A model generated the notes under the pieces. The model was not told the origin of the DNA. It was given only the letters and a program-made list of their open reading frames with translations, and did not search any database. DNA of 64,000 nt, from contig JAXCGZ010015154.1 of assembly GCA_037179515.1 (NCBI GenBank), positions 113,340-177,339 on the forward strand, given 5' to 3'. Made by a program: the position numbers and the translations under genes. Positions 33,306 to 43,085 of this stretch are shown here, piece after piece. Each line of letters starts with the position of its first letter. Position 1 is the first letter of the stretch. The DNA is from Halocaridina rubra (lineage: Eukaryota; Arthropoda; Malacostraca; Decapoda; Atyidae).

Positions 33306-35441
33306 AACAAACAAACAAACAAACAAACATTTTTCCATTTTGTACAATGGTTATTCAACATTAATAGTAACTTATAAGTAGACATGTAATTAAACTAATA
33401 AATAAGAGGGTTAGACATATAGTTATATTAAATGTAGCTTTCATAGAAAATAATAATGCTGTAATAAAAATGTTAACAATAATGTTAATAATAAAGTAGT
33501 AAGTATGCCACTAGATACAGGATTGTTATTATCGGCATCATTTCCATATTTGTTTCCTTACAATGAGAATAATTAGTTCTTAATGAGCAGCAACTATTTG
33601 TCCAAAAGCAAACTATATAGTTTGCCTTTGAAAGCTGTGAAGGAGGATGCATTTTTAAGATGCTCTGGAATATTCTTCCAGAGTGTTGGCCCTTTGATAG
33701 TGATCTTCTTTGAACCTGCTTCTGTGTTTGTTCTGTGAATAAAGAGCTCACTGCTGTCTTGTGTTGGTTCCCCTTATATCCCTGACTGTTTTTAAATCAA
33801 ATAGCCAGCTAGGATACTGATGGTCCAAAATTTTGAATACAAAAACATAAATAGCATAAGCGACCTTATTTTCTGCCCGCAGCCACCCAAGTTTATTGAG
33901 AGCTGGTGTGATGTGGTCATATTTTCTTATTCCTCCCAGGGCAACTCGAGCTGCAAAATTAATAAGCTTCTGTATTCTGTTTATCTGAGTCTTAGTGGTA
34001 GCTCCCCAAACAGTTGTGCAGTAATTAATGTGACTTAGGGCTAGAGATTCAACAACAGTTATTCGAGTGGTAGTCTCAAAATTGTCTTTTATACGTGATA
34101 AGTACCTTAATGTTCCTGTAACCTTTTTGCATACTTAATCTATGTGGGAATCAAACAACATGTGGTTATCAAAGTGAATTCCTAGGTTTTTGACTGTTTT
34201 GCTAGGTGTGATAATATTGTCGCAAAAATTAATTGTTGTGTTTTCTGGAATTTGTGCTATGTGGAACCTTGAACCAATAAATATGCACTGTGTTTTACTT
34301 TCGTTAATTAACAGCCCAATTTCTTGGAAATAGGTTTTAATTTTTGACAGAGTGTTTTCTGCTCTTAAAGTTAGCTCTGGGAGATTATTAATATCACCAC
34401 TAAGGAGTAGTTGAGTGTCATCTGCATTTTGTACGACTAGACAGTCAGAAATGAAAGAAGATAGATCATTTACGTAAATGGAGAAGAGGATAGGACCAAG
34501 TACCGATCCCTGTGGAACACCAAATGATAAATTTTTTGGCACAGAGATAATGTTGTTAAGACATATGGACTGTTTACGATTAGATAGATACTCGCTAATC
34601 CAGCTTGGATCAGTATTTAAGTTAATACATTTACTTAAAAGAATTTCATGGTTTACACTGTCGAAGGTTTTTGATAAGTCTAATAATATAAGCAAAGATA
34701 TTTTTTTCATATTTATATTATTATATATACTATTCGTAACTTTAAGCAGTGCAGTTTCCGTCGAGAGTTTTGGTCTGAAACCATGTTGGTTAATCGTTAG
34801 TAGTCTATTTGATTCTAAATATGACATAAGTTGGCATGCAACAATTTTTTCTAATATTTTAGAGAAAATGGGTAGCAGGGAAATGGGACGATAGTTTGTC
34901 ACATCTTCTCTGTCCCCCTTTTTATGCAGAGGTATTACATGTGATATTTTCCAAGAGTCAGGAAAGTGTTTAGTAACAATGGAAGTGTTCATAATAGTCA
35001 GAATATAGGATGCAATCATGGGTAGAGCATCTTTGATGAACTGAAATGGTATACCATCTGAACCATAAGAGCCAGAATTTCTTAGGCTCTTTATGGTAAG
35101 AATTAGGGTAGCACAGTCGATAGGATTTATCTTGAAGTACTCTCTTGTGTTTTCATTGGAAGAATTGTCATTTAAGCAATTACTCATATTCAGTGAGTTG
35201 ATGTTTTCTTGATTTTTTTCATATGTATTTTTGCCAACGTTAGCAAAATAGTTATTAAAGTTATCTGCTTTGTCTTTCAACTCCGTACTATTTTCATAAC
35301 TTTCTGAGGTACTCTTTTCATTTGGTATCATGCTTCTTATCACTTTCCATGTTGCTGCTGTATCATGTCTAGAGTCATTAAATTGTTTTTTGTAAAAGTC
35401 TTTTTTACTTACACTGATGAGAGATCTGACACGTTTCTTTT
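33306..35441 (-). mobile_element. CR1/L2-like LINE N8, 5'-truncated, inserted in copy 3
   Basis: Minus-strand LINE whose 3' end is a (TTTG)n tail (33306-33329 reads (acaa/caaa)n on +). Its 5' end lies within the pre-RT region. The flanks, compared with copy 1 (2655-2680), show about 14 bp of target missing and no clear duplication (flanking tatag/ctata). Confidence 0.8.
34135..35441 (-). pseudogene. Reverse transcriptase of N8 (CR1/L2-like)
   Basis: RT of the LINE type: GSYGSDGIPFQFIKDAL, NYRPISLLPIFSKILEKI, NQHGFRPKLSTETALL, LLDLSKTFDSVNHE, GVPQGSVLGPILFSIYVND, and a catalytic box reading NADDTQLLL (usual aromatic residue replaced by Asn). After a stop at 34138 the C-terminal region continues in frame (INYCTTVWGATTKTQINRIQ and similar) to about 33550. 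The open frame extends artificially past 35441 into copy 3 DNA, a chimeric N-terminus produced by the insertion. No RNase H domain follows, unlike the N1 family. Confidence 0.85.
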
Positions 35442-36720
35442 CTATAATGGAGCACCTGTGTTGCTGCAGCCCCGGAGGTAATAATGCTGCTGAAGACACC
35501 TATAGGGATTGCTGAGAGTGCCAGCACAGGATTCCTGTGGGCCTCCAGGTCCTTGCAATACAGCTTCAGCTTGTTAACATGATACTTGTTATTGCCATCA
35601 ACTTTAACACATAATTGTCGGGGAGTCACACGGTGTACCACAGTGTACGGTCCTTTCCCGCATACAATTAGTTTATGAGTATTTGTTGGAAGAAGTAACA
35701 GTAATCGATCTCCGGGTGTTAGGGCACGAATCTGAGCATGGTTGTCAAAGAGGAGCTTGGCTGTCTGCTGGTGACCCTTAATGGCTAATTGTGTAGCTTT
35801 CTAGGCCATTTTGAGATGGGATGAAAACGTCAAAATATACTCATGGACATCGCTATCGTCGTCCTTGATGGTAGGTGAGTCCCAACATTCTGCCAAGATT
35901 TCCACTGGGCCTTTGACCTTCTGACCATAAGTCAGCTCGAAAGTCGAGAATCTAGTAGCCTCGTGCGGCATGTCTCTGAATGAGTAAAGTGCAGCAGGGA
36001 CGTATCTGTCCCACTGCATAGATATATATATCACTAGCTTATGCAAACATCCCTTCAATGTCCCATTATAGTGTTCACATGCTCCGTTTGATTGGGCATG
36101 ATAGACACTCGTACGAATGTGCTTCATTTCTAAGAGGTTACAAAAAGCCTCAAAGTGCCTACTTGTAAACTGACTACCATTGTCTGAAGTGACCTGCTCA
36201 GGGAAACTGATCCTTGAGCATATTTCGAATAAGGCCTGAGCAACTGCTTTGGTAGTGATAGAAGATAGCGGCACTGCATCTGGGTAACTCGTGGCCAGGT
36301 TGACATATACCAGGAGGAACTGTTTCCCTGTGGACGAAGCTGGGTTAATAGGAACTAATATGTCAATAGCAACCTTGGAAAGTGGCTTTGTTGAGAGCTT
36401 AGTTATGCCCATGAGGACTTTTGGTACTAGTGCCGTAGAGGTGGATTGGCAGACCGGGCAGGAGCCCATGTATCTGTCTACCTCGGTATATATATTTGGC
36501 CATGCAAAAACCTTTTGAATGATGTGCCAAGATTTTGCTTTGCCCCTGTGTCCACTCAGAGGTAAATGTTGTCCCACATACATACCTGATGGTGCAATGA
36601 ATTAGGCACTACCAACTGTTTAAAGGTGTGGCTGTCTTTAGTCACATGCCTACTAAGGACTCCATCTTCAAGGGCGTAAGTGATCTGACCTCCTCCTCTC
36701 TCCGTAAAGGTTCCTCCTTC
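35442..36720 (-). pseudogene. Integrase of copy 3
   Basis: Open for 260 codons (36583-35801): zinc region QHLPLSGHRGKAK ... CPVCQ, catalytic D in AIDIL, D in TSDNGSQF and E in ACEHYNGTL, all intact. The upstream half and the GPY/F region (35641-35442, VHRVTPRQLCVKVDGNN) are in broken frames. It lies between protease and RT, confirming the unusual order. This is the best-preserved integrase core after copy 1. Confidence 0.85.
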
Positions 36721-36999
36721 AGTTGCCTGTTGCATCCAGCATTTGAGGCTGAGGCAGTTCTTCTGCAGTTTGGCGGTCTGGATGGGAGGTCAATGGCTCT
36801 AGACGTGCATCATCTAGTAAAGGAGGGGGAAGCTCTCCGCATTCCACATTATGGGTACTAGCTGCGGCATAGTCAACAGAGTCAGTTGGAGAATCGTCCA
36901 AATTCTTGGTTTCAGAGCTAGTAGTTGCTGCTGAATTTGCTTGCTGTGACTTCAGTTGAAGGATGTTCCACCGAAAAATGTCCACAAGGTAGAAGACAG

Positions 37000-37340
37000 C
37001 CTGGAAGATAGAAGCTAGGTTCAATACATGACCCAGCAAGACAGGCTACATAGGCCTAATCAATGCCACAGCTGGACTTCTCCCTTGTAGTATTTGCAAT
37101 CTAGGTCAATGACACAGCAGCGTCGTAACTGAGGTTATCCTTCAGCTACCCGCACACGAACGACCTTGCCAGCGAAATCTTCATCCCTGATGAATCTCTC
37201 GTCAACAACTATACCACTGGATTCTGTGTCGAGGGCTATCTCAGTTTCCACATCATTTTTGGTTCCTAGGCATGTTGGGACCATCTGGGGATCATCATGT
37301 TCGGTGAACTGCACATGGTAACTTTGAACGGTGGGTCCTC
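37000..37340 (-). pseudogene. Protease of copy 3
   Basis: The aspartic protease region aligns with 760-1110 of copy 1. The active site reads DTE instead of DTG (about 37225-37233). A TAG at about 37352 (TGG/GGG context in copy 1) separates it from gag. Frameshifts occur near 37120. Inactive. Confidence 0.7.
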
Positions 37341-38431
37341 GGATTTATCCTAGGTGGCCCTTTCTGGCCTTTTTTCTACTGCATGAGCCGAGTGGGTGGC
37401 CATATGGTTTTGCTGGCTGCCACTGTGAGAGGGAGTGTAGTGGCTCTTAGAGTTTGGCTGTAATCCTTGGAAATGTGGAGCAGGGTACTTTGCCTCGCCT
37501 TTGAAGTAATGACCCTTAGGTTTTATCGAGCCATCCTTCTGGAGTGTGGGTGCATGGCCATAATAAGGATTAGGATTGTGAGGAGGAGGAGATGGATGAT
37601 TGAAATGCTGAGAAGGGCCCTTGTGCTTCCTGTTCCTGAGACCTCCTTTCTGGTGAGAATCATGGCCTGCAGCAGGGGAGATGACACTCTGAGGATGAGC
37701 CTTGGGATTGGCCCTTCTTGCCCTCATAAGGCCACAGAGATGTACTCCAGGCTTGTTGTGCTGGAGGTACTCATCCACAGCAGCAAAAGTTTTCTTAAAG
37801 TTGATCTCATCCTTGAGCTCTATCCTTACATATGCAAGAACGTCCGTAGGGAGGTCATTGGCAATTGAATCAAACATCAAGAACAGATACCACTTTTCTT
37901 GAGGACACTTTGCAACTCACAACCAGTCATCAAAGAGGCAAGCCTTGCAGTTGCTAAAGGCACTACAGTTCTCCTTCTTCAATGGGAAAGCTGACACAAG
38001 CCTGGGACGACACTCAGCTGGCGAAAAGTTCTATGAGGCGATTAGTGTGCGTTTAAGTTGCTCGTAGCTCCTCAGTTGCCCGTGGTAGAGTTCATTGATG
38101 AGGGCGACCAGACGGGGTGGCATGGAGGCGAGCAGTCAATGAGTCTTCTCAGCTTCTATGCCATCATTAGCAGTGGCAAGACCCTCAAAAGTGCGGATGT
38201 AAGTATCGAGCGGTTGCTTGCCATCAACCTCATATTTCTTTATGGGGGTGGTCTCTCACAAGGCTGGCTCACATGTCCGGGGTTCCTGTCAAAGCCAAGT
38301 GAGCACAAGCTCATGTTCTTGTTGTGCCTGCACCGGTTAGAGTCGAGTTGGGCCTGTGCCTGCACATAGTAATGGTCGTGTTTCACCTGCTAATTCACTT
38401 TCTCCTCAAGCTCAGCTCTGCGTTTAGCCAT
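37341..38431 (-). pseudogene. gag of copy 3, with likely start codon
   Basis: The start is probably ATG at 38431 (minus strand), reading MAKRRAELEEKV, a charged N-terminus. The best open part is 37880-37350 (LPTDVLAYVRIELKDEI, DEYLQHNKPGVHL). The tail is His/Pro-rich (HFNHPSPPPHNPNPYYG) and without a zinc knuckle, like copy 1. Several stops and frameshifts lie between 38400 and 37880. The end (HAVEKRPERAT) shows that the copy 1 stop replaces a Glu codon. Confidence 0.75.
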
Positions 38432-38756
38432 CTTGCTATGATCCCACTGAGGGAGCATCTGTCCTTGGAAATAGCTGTGTTTCTAACCCATAACCATCAT
38501 CTTCTCCAGGTAACTCTCCTCTTTGAATGTTTCAATTGTTTCTTATGACTGTCTGGTTTCCATGGAGAGTTCCAGAACAGTCAACAATGTAGTGCCAAAA
38601 CAATTCAATCAGACAAAACCAAAGAAAAACAATCCAAACAAAAAAAAAGATTCTTCAAAAGTAAAAAGAAACTGAAAGAACAACACAACACCAAGAAGAT
38701 AAAAAAAAGTTCAACACCACATAAAGGAAGATAAAGGAACTACAAGATAGATTTGT
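38432..38756 (-). other. 5' leader of copy 3 with possible primer-binding site
   Basis: About 325 bp upstream of gag, AT-rich with oligo-A/oligo-T runs. On the minus strand, TGGCACTACATTGTTGAC at 38597-38580 starts with TGG, as a primer-binding site complementary to a tRNA 3' CCA end would. No recognisable LTR end (CA) precedes it. Low certainty. Confidence 0.35.
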
Positions 38757-39256
38757 ATTCATGACCTGCTGTTGGGAAGATGACACTCTGAGGATGAGCC
38801 TTGGGAATGACCCTTCTTTCCCTCATAAGGTCACTGAGACTTACTCCAAGCTGGTTGTGCTGGAGGTACTCGTCCAGAGCGGCTAAACTATTCACGAAGT
38901 CAATCTCATCCATAAGTTGGGTCCTTACGTATGCAAGAACATCTGTAGAGAGTTCATTGGCAATTGATTCAAACATCAAAACAGATACCATTTCCCTTGA
39001 GGACACTTTGCAACTTGCAACCAATCATCAAAGAGGCGAGCCTTCCGGTTGCCAAAGGCACTACAGTTCTCCTTCTTCAATGGGAAAGTTGACACAAACC
39101 AAGCACACACTCAGCTGGCGAAAAGTTCTGCGAGGCGAGGAGTGTGCGTTTAACTTTCTCTAAGTCCCTCAGATGCCAGTGGTTAAGTTCATTGATGAAG
39201 GCGATCAGATGGGGTGGTATGGAGGCGAGCAGCCAATGAGTCTTCTCAGCCTCTGG
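38757..39256 (-). pseudogene. Second gag fragment, same family
   Basis: Homologous to 37665-38155 (gag N-terminal half), same strand, placed head-to-tail upstream of copy 3's leader. Readable part: ELSTDVLAYVRTQLMDEIDF and DEYLQHNQLGVSLSDL. The right edge breaks into an oppositely oriented RNase H fragment at ~39257. It is a remnant of a fourth copy. Confidence 0.75.
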
Positions 39257-39540
39257 GCAGATGAGGGAGAGAGAACATTTTCCAAGCTCCGAGAAGCATT
39301 GGCGGGTGAGTCAGTATTACAGCTGGTAAACCCGGATTTTCCCTTTCTCTTGCAGACCTGTGCCTCAGACGAAGGCCTGGGCCCCATGCCCTTGAGAGCC
39401 ATTTCAGACAACCCAGCAGCAGTAGCTCCAGTGCGATATGCAATCTGCAGGCTTCTTCCTGCAGAGCGGAATTGCTCCACCGTGGAGAAGGAAGCTCTGG
39501 CCGCATACTGGGCCTTGATGTTTGAAGTTCATCGGAATGG
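39257..39540 (+). pseudogene. RNase H fragment joined to an inverted arm
   Basis: Encodes ADEGERTFSKLREALAGE ... LQTCASDEG (catalytic Asp changed to Cys), STVEKEALAAYWA and FEVH. It stops at the same codon position at which copy 3's RNase H stops and is likewise fused to the arm terminus (ctgtggggaag). It belongs to a remnant copy oriented opposite to copy 3. Confidence 0.8.
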
Positions 39541-42500
39541 CTGTGGGGAAGTTGTTGTTAAGTTTCTGTTTTACTAAGGAGACTGAAGGTAATGAACAAC
39601 TCAGTTAAGAGCTCACAAACAGGCAGGACAGACTCTCAAACCACTACTCAGTTAAATGAAACTCATAATTCAACTTTCTTTTAATTTTGGAGATGTAATG
39701 ACACATTAGAAAAATTTTAATTGATTTTTGAAAATCTGGAGCAAATTTTAAATTCAAATTTATGGAATGTTGCCTCGAATCCCAGAGGAGGTGAGTATGC
39801 GATTTTGATTCCCGACACCACAGATAGATGTCAAGACTTTGGCCTCAACTCAACGATAAACTCTATCAAACAGGCAGATTAGAATAGAGGACACTGCAAT
39901 TGCAGAAACAAAAATGACACAACGTTAATAATGGGAAAACTGATGACATGAGAACACAAATAATGAGTTTCAAATATTATTCTACTGGATGAAAATATAT
40001 TGGTTAGTCACAGCTAACCAGAAATACTTATGCTACCGTAAGAGCATACAAAATCATATATAATATGCCGTTATTAGTGTAAAACACTATATTCACAATA
40101 AATAAAGAATCAGCGAGACAAATACAGTAAGTATTCCTTAAATTGTGGGTAGCAATAAATGTTTGAAATGCCAGTAGGGGAAAATTACTTATTAGTTACT
40201 TACAATTTGTATGGTAAAACACTTTATTTATGATAAAGGGAAGAATCTATAAGATAAATATGTATTTATTCAATTTTTGATTAGCAAGAAATATTTGCCT
40301 TGTCAAGAGGGCAAAACAACTTTTTGATGTATTTGCAATTTTTAACTCCAAACTCTTTATTCCCAATAAATGAAGAATCAGCATGTGGTGCCAAAGGGGT
40401 CAAAACCATCTTTTGATGTATTTGCAATTTTTTTTTTTCGTTGATGTTCTCCCTTGAGGGTAAGCTGACCTTCCCTTTTTGGCCCGCAGGTGGGGTAAGA
40501 TTTGTTGATTGAAGGTGGCCCTGTATTTGCAACTTATAACTCAAAAAACATTATTCCCCATAAATGAAAAATCAGGAAAATAAATACAGTATGTATTCAT
40601 TAAATTGTGGTTAAGAAGAAACATTTGCAATGCCAACAGGACAAAATTACTTATTAATTATTTGCAGTTTATAGTGTAAAACAATTTAGTTAAATAATTA
40701 TTTGCAATTAATAGCAAATTTTTTTTTTATTTACGGGTATTGATGTAAAGTACTTTATTTACGATGATAGAAAAGGGGAAAATGAAGTTAGAATTTGTTA
40801 GGAGAAAGGGTAGATTTTTACGTGGTAATGAGCAGTCTTCTGAGGGTGAAATATTTACTTTGGCATCCGCAATGAAAGAAATTTCTTATCAATGCATATC
40901 GGTGCTAATTTCCAGGTAAAGGAATTAAATTTGACAAATGAGATTCCACTTAGGTAATCTACAAATGTTCGTTTTGTATGGGAATGGAAGTGAGAAAATT
41001 TTTTTTGGATTTGACCAGTAACGAATTTAACCAATTTCTGGAATTCCCAATATGCTTGACCAACGAACTTTACAATACACTATCTCTTTGTACGTGTAAA
41101 AAGCATGATCCCAATACAAAAATCTCCCTCCTAATATCTCTGTTTTCTTTTGTGTAATAATGACGTAATGATGACGTATCTTGTAAACAAGTTGTTTACG
41201 CAATTTTCTTATCATGAAATTGCTTTTGCTGATAAATTTTGTTATATTATGAAAATTGCTCTTGCTGATAAATTTTGTTAGAAATTTCACCTTGCTGATA
41301 TGTCATTAGCCTGTCTAGATACATTTCAGTAGCTTCTTTACTATTTGAATATTAAAATTCCTTCTCCTGTAATGCAAAGAATGCTCTACAGATATCGACC
41401 AGTAACCTTATTGCCCATAATTATTTCTCGTTTCTTTAGTTTCCTTCTGCTTGTTGCACCTAAAATACTGTCTCTCCCTTGCATCTCTGCCATAATTGCC
41501 TGCCAGGGACCACCACTATAATTAAAAAACCATTGGGGGTCGAATTACTGCTCTCGATAACCACTATAGGTTGGCCAAATGATGACATCACCGAGAGGGA
41601 CGCATGATGTCTCTTGATTGGTGGCTAATCATCACAGGGGCATAGTAGTCACGCTTACTCCAAACATCTTTTGTGGGAGCAGTCTTAAGGGCGTCTTCAC
41701 AGGAATACATCTGGCTCATATAAGGTGAGAGATAGCTGAAGGTAAAGCTTGTTGGTCATGCAAATTGGGAATTCGAGAAACTTGCTAAATCCATTGCTGG
41801 TGAAATCCTAAGTAATTTTACTCAGTTCCATTCCCATATAAAAAGAATTTTTGTATACTACCTAACTGGAATCTCATTTGTCAAATTTAATTCCTTGACC
41901 TGGATATAACCACATATATACATTGATAAGACATATCTTTGACTGCGGTTGCTCAGGTAAAATTTTGCTCTCAGAAGATTGCTCATTACCATGTAAAAAG
42001 CTATCCCTTCTCCTAACAAATTCTAATTTTATATCACCCCTTTTCAATCATAGTAAACAGAGTGTTTTGCACTATAAGTTGCAAATAATTCATAAGGTAT
42101 TTTTGCACTTTTGGCATTGCAAACATTTCTTGTTAACCAAAATTTAATGAATACATAATGTATTTGTCTCGCTGATTCTTCATTTATTGTGAATAAATTG
42201 TTTACGCTAATACCTGCAAAAACAACTATGATTTTGTATGTTCATATGGTAGCGTAAAAATTTCAGGTTAGGTGTGACAAACCAATATATTTTCATCCAG
42301 TAGAATAATATTGGAAGCTCATTATTTGTGTGCTAATGCCTTCAGTATTCCCATTATTAACGGTATGTAGTTTCTGTGTCTGCAATTGCAGTGTCCTCTA
42401 TTCTACTCTGCCTGTGTGACAGAGGTGATATTCGAGTTGAGTCCAAAGGTTTGACATCCGTCTGTGGTGCCGGTAATCAAAATCGTTCTCACCACCTCCG

Positions 42501-42746
42501 GGATTCGAGGTTGTATTTTATAAATTTACATTTTTAAATTTGTTCCTGTTTTCTAAAATTAATTCAATTTTTTTTAATGTTCCTTGCATTACCAAAATTA
42601 ATAGAAAGTTAAATTCTGAGTTTCATTTAACCAAGTAGTGGTATGAGGGCGTGCAAGTAAAGATAAGCCTTTGAAGTCTGTGAACTCCTAACCAAGTTCA
42701 GAACGTGAGTCCCCTTAGGAAAACAGAACCTTACGAACATCTTCCC
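39541..42746. mobile_element. Foldback-type copy 4: two inverted arms without pol
   Basis: 39541-41085 is an arm in the 5' orientation and 41090-42746 an arm in the 3' orientation. They meet at the junction ...actatctctttgtacgtg..., with nothing coding between them. The termini match as inverted repeats: CTGTGGGGAAG at 39541 and cttccccacag at 42746. This looks like a non-autonomous derivative of the same family. No target duplication is apparent (left flank cggaatgg, right flank aattgagg). Confidence 0.7.
40428..40521 (-). mobile_element. LINE stub N7 (94 bp) with target duplication
   Basis: Contains only the last 3' module of the N1 family (poly-T, ttgatgttctcccttgaggg, ggcccgcaggtggggtaaga). 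It is flanked by tgtatttgcaa at 40417-40427 and 40522-40532, an 11-bp perfect duplication. It is an extremely 5'-truncated insertion in copy 4. Confidence 0.85.
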
Positions 42747-43085
42747 CACAGAATTGAGGTCATGTCTTATCTGTAAATAAAAAAAAAAGCTTCAAAATAT
42801 TCTTCACAGGGGTATTAGTCTCCTTTTCTTTTATGTGTTAGATAGATGCCTTTAATTTTGATGGAAGAAGAAAGTTTGGATAGAATAAAGGTGAAGAGGG
42901 GAAAGTTGATTGTGCCACATTATACTTTTAACCCCTGAAGGACCACTGGAATGGAAGGGTAAATGTGACATAGGAACAAGAATGCAAATTTAAGATTATA
43001 AATGAAAAATAAATGGATAAGCAAACAAATAGGAAGAAAATATATATGCTGATAAACCAACAAGGGTTAAGGTTTTCTTCACAAA
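42747..43085. other. Unassigned AT-rich segment
   Basis: Flank between copy 4 and LINE N6. It contains A/T runs and no convincing ORF, repeat or RNA. Confidence 0.4.

Larger units (their letters stand above)
31906..38756 (-). mobile_element. Gmr1-like element copy 3 (reverse strand), split by a CR1/L2-like LINE
   Basis: Minus-strand order: leader (38756-38432), gag (38431-37341), protease (~37340-37000), integrase (~36720-35442), [LINE N8], RT and truncated RNase H (33305-31906). Same gag-PR-INT-RT-RH order as copy 1. RNase H is cut at the residues LYG and joined directly to an arm terminus. The 5' leader ends abruptly at 38756 against another gag fragment, so no 5' LTR or arm is seen. Confidence 0.82.

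Noticed and set aside
42747..42765. Target duplication for copy 4 (aatgg against aattg)
   Set aside because: Only a 4-of-5 match and not at consistent distances from the termini; it could easily be chance.
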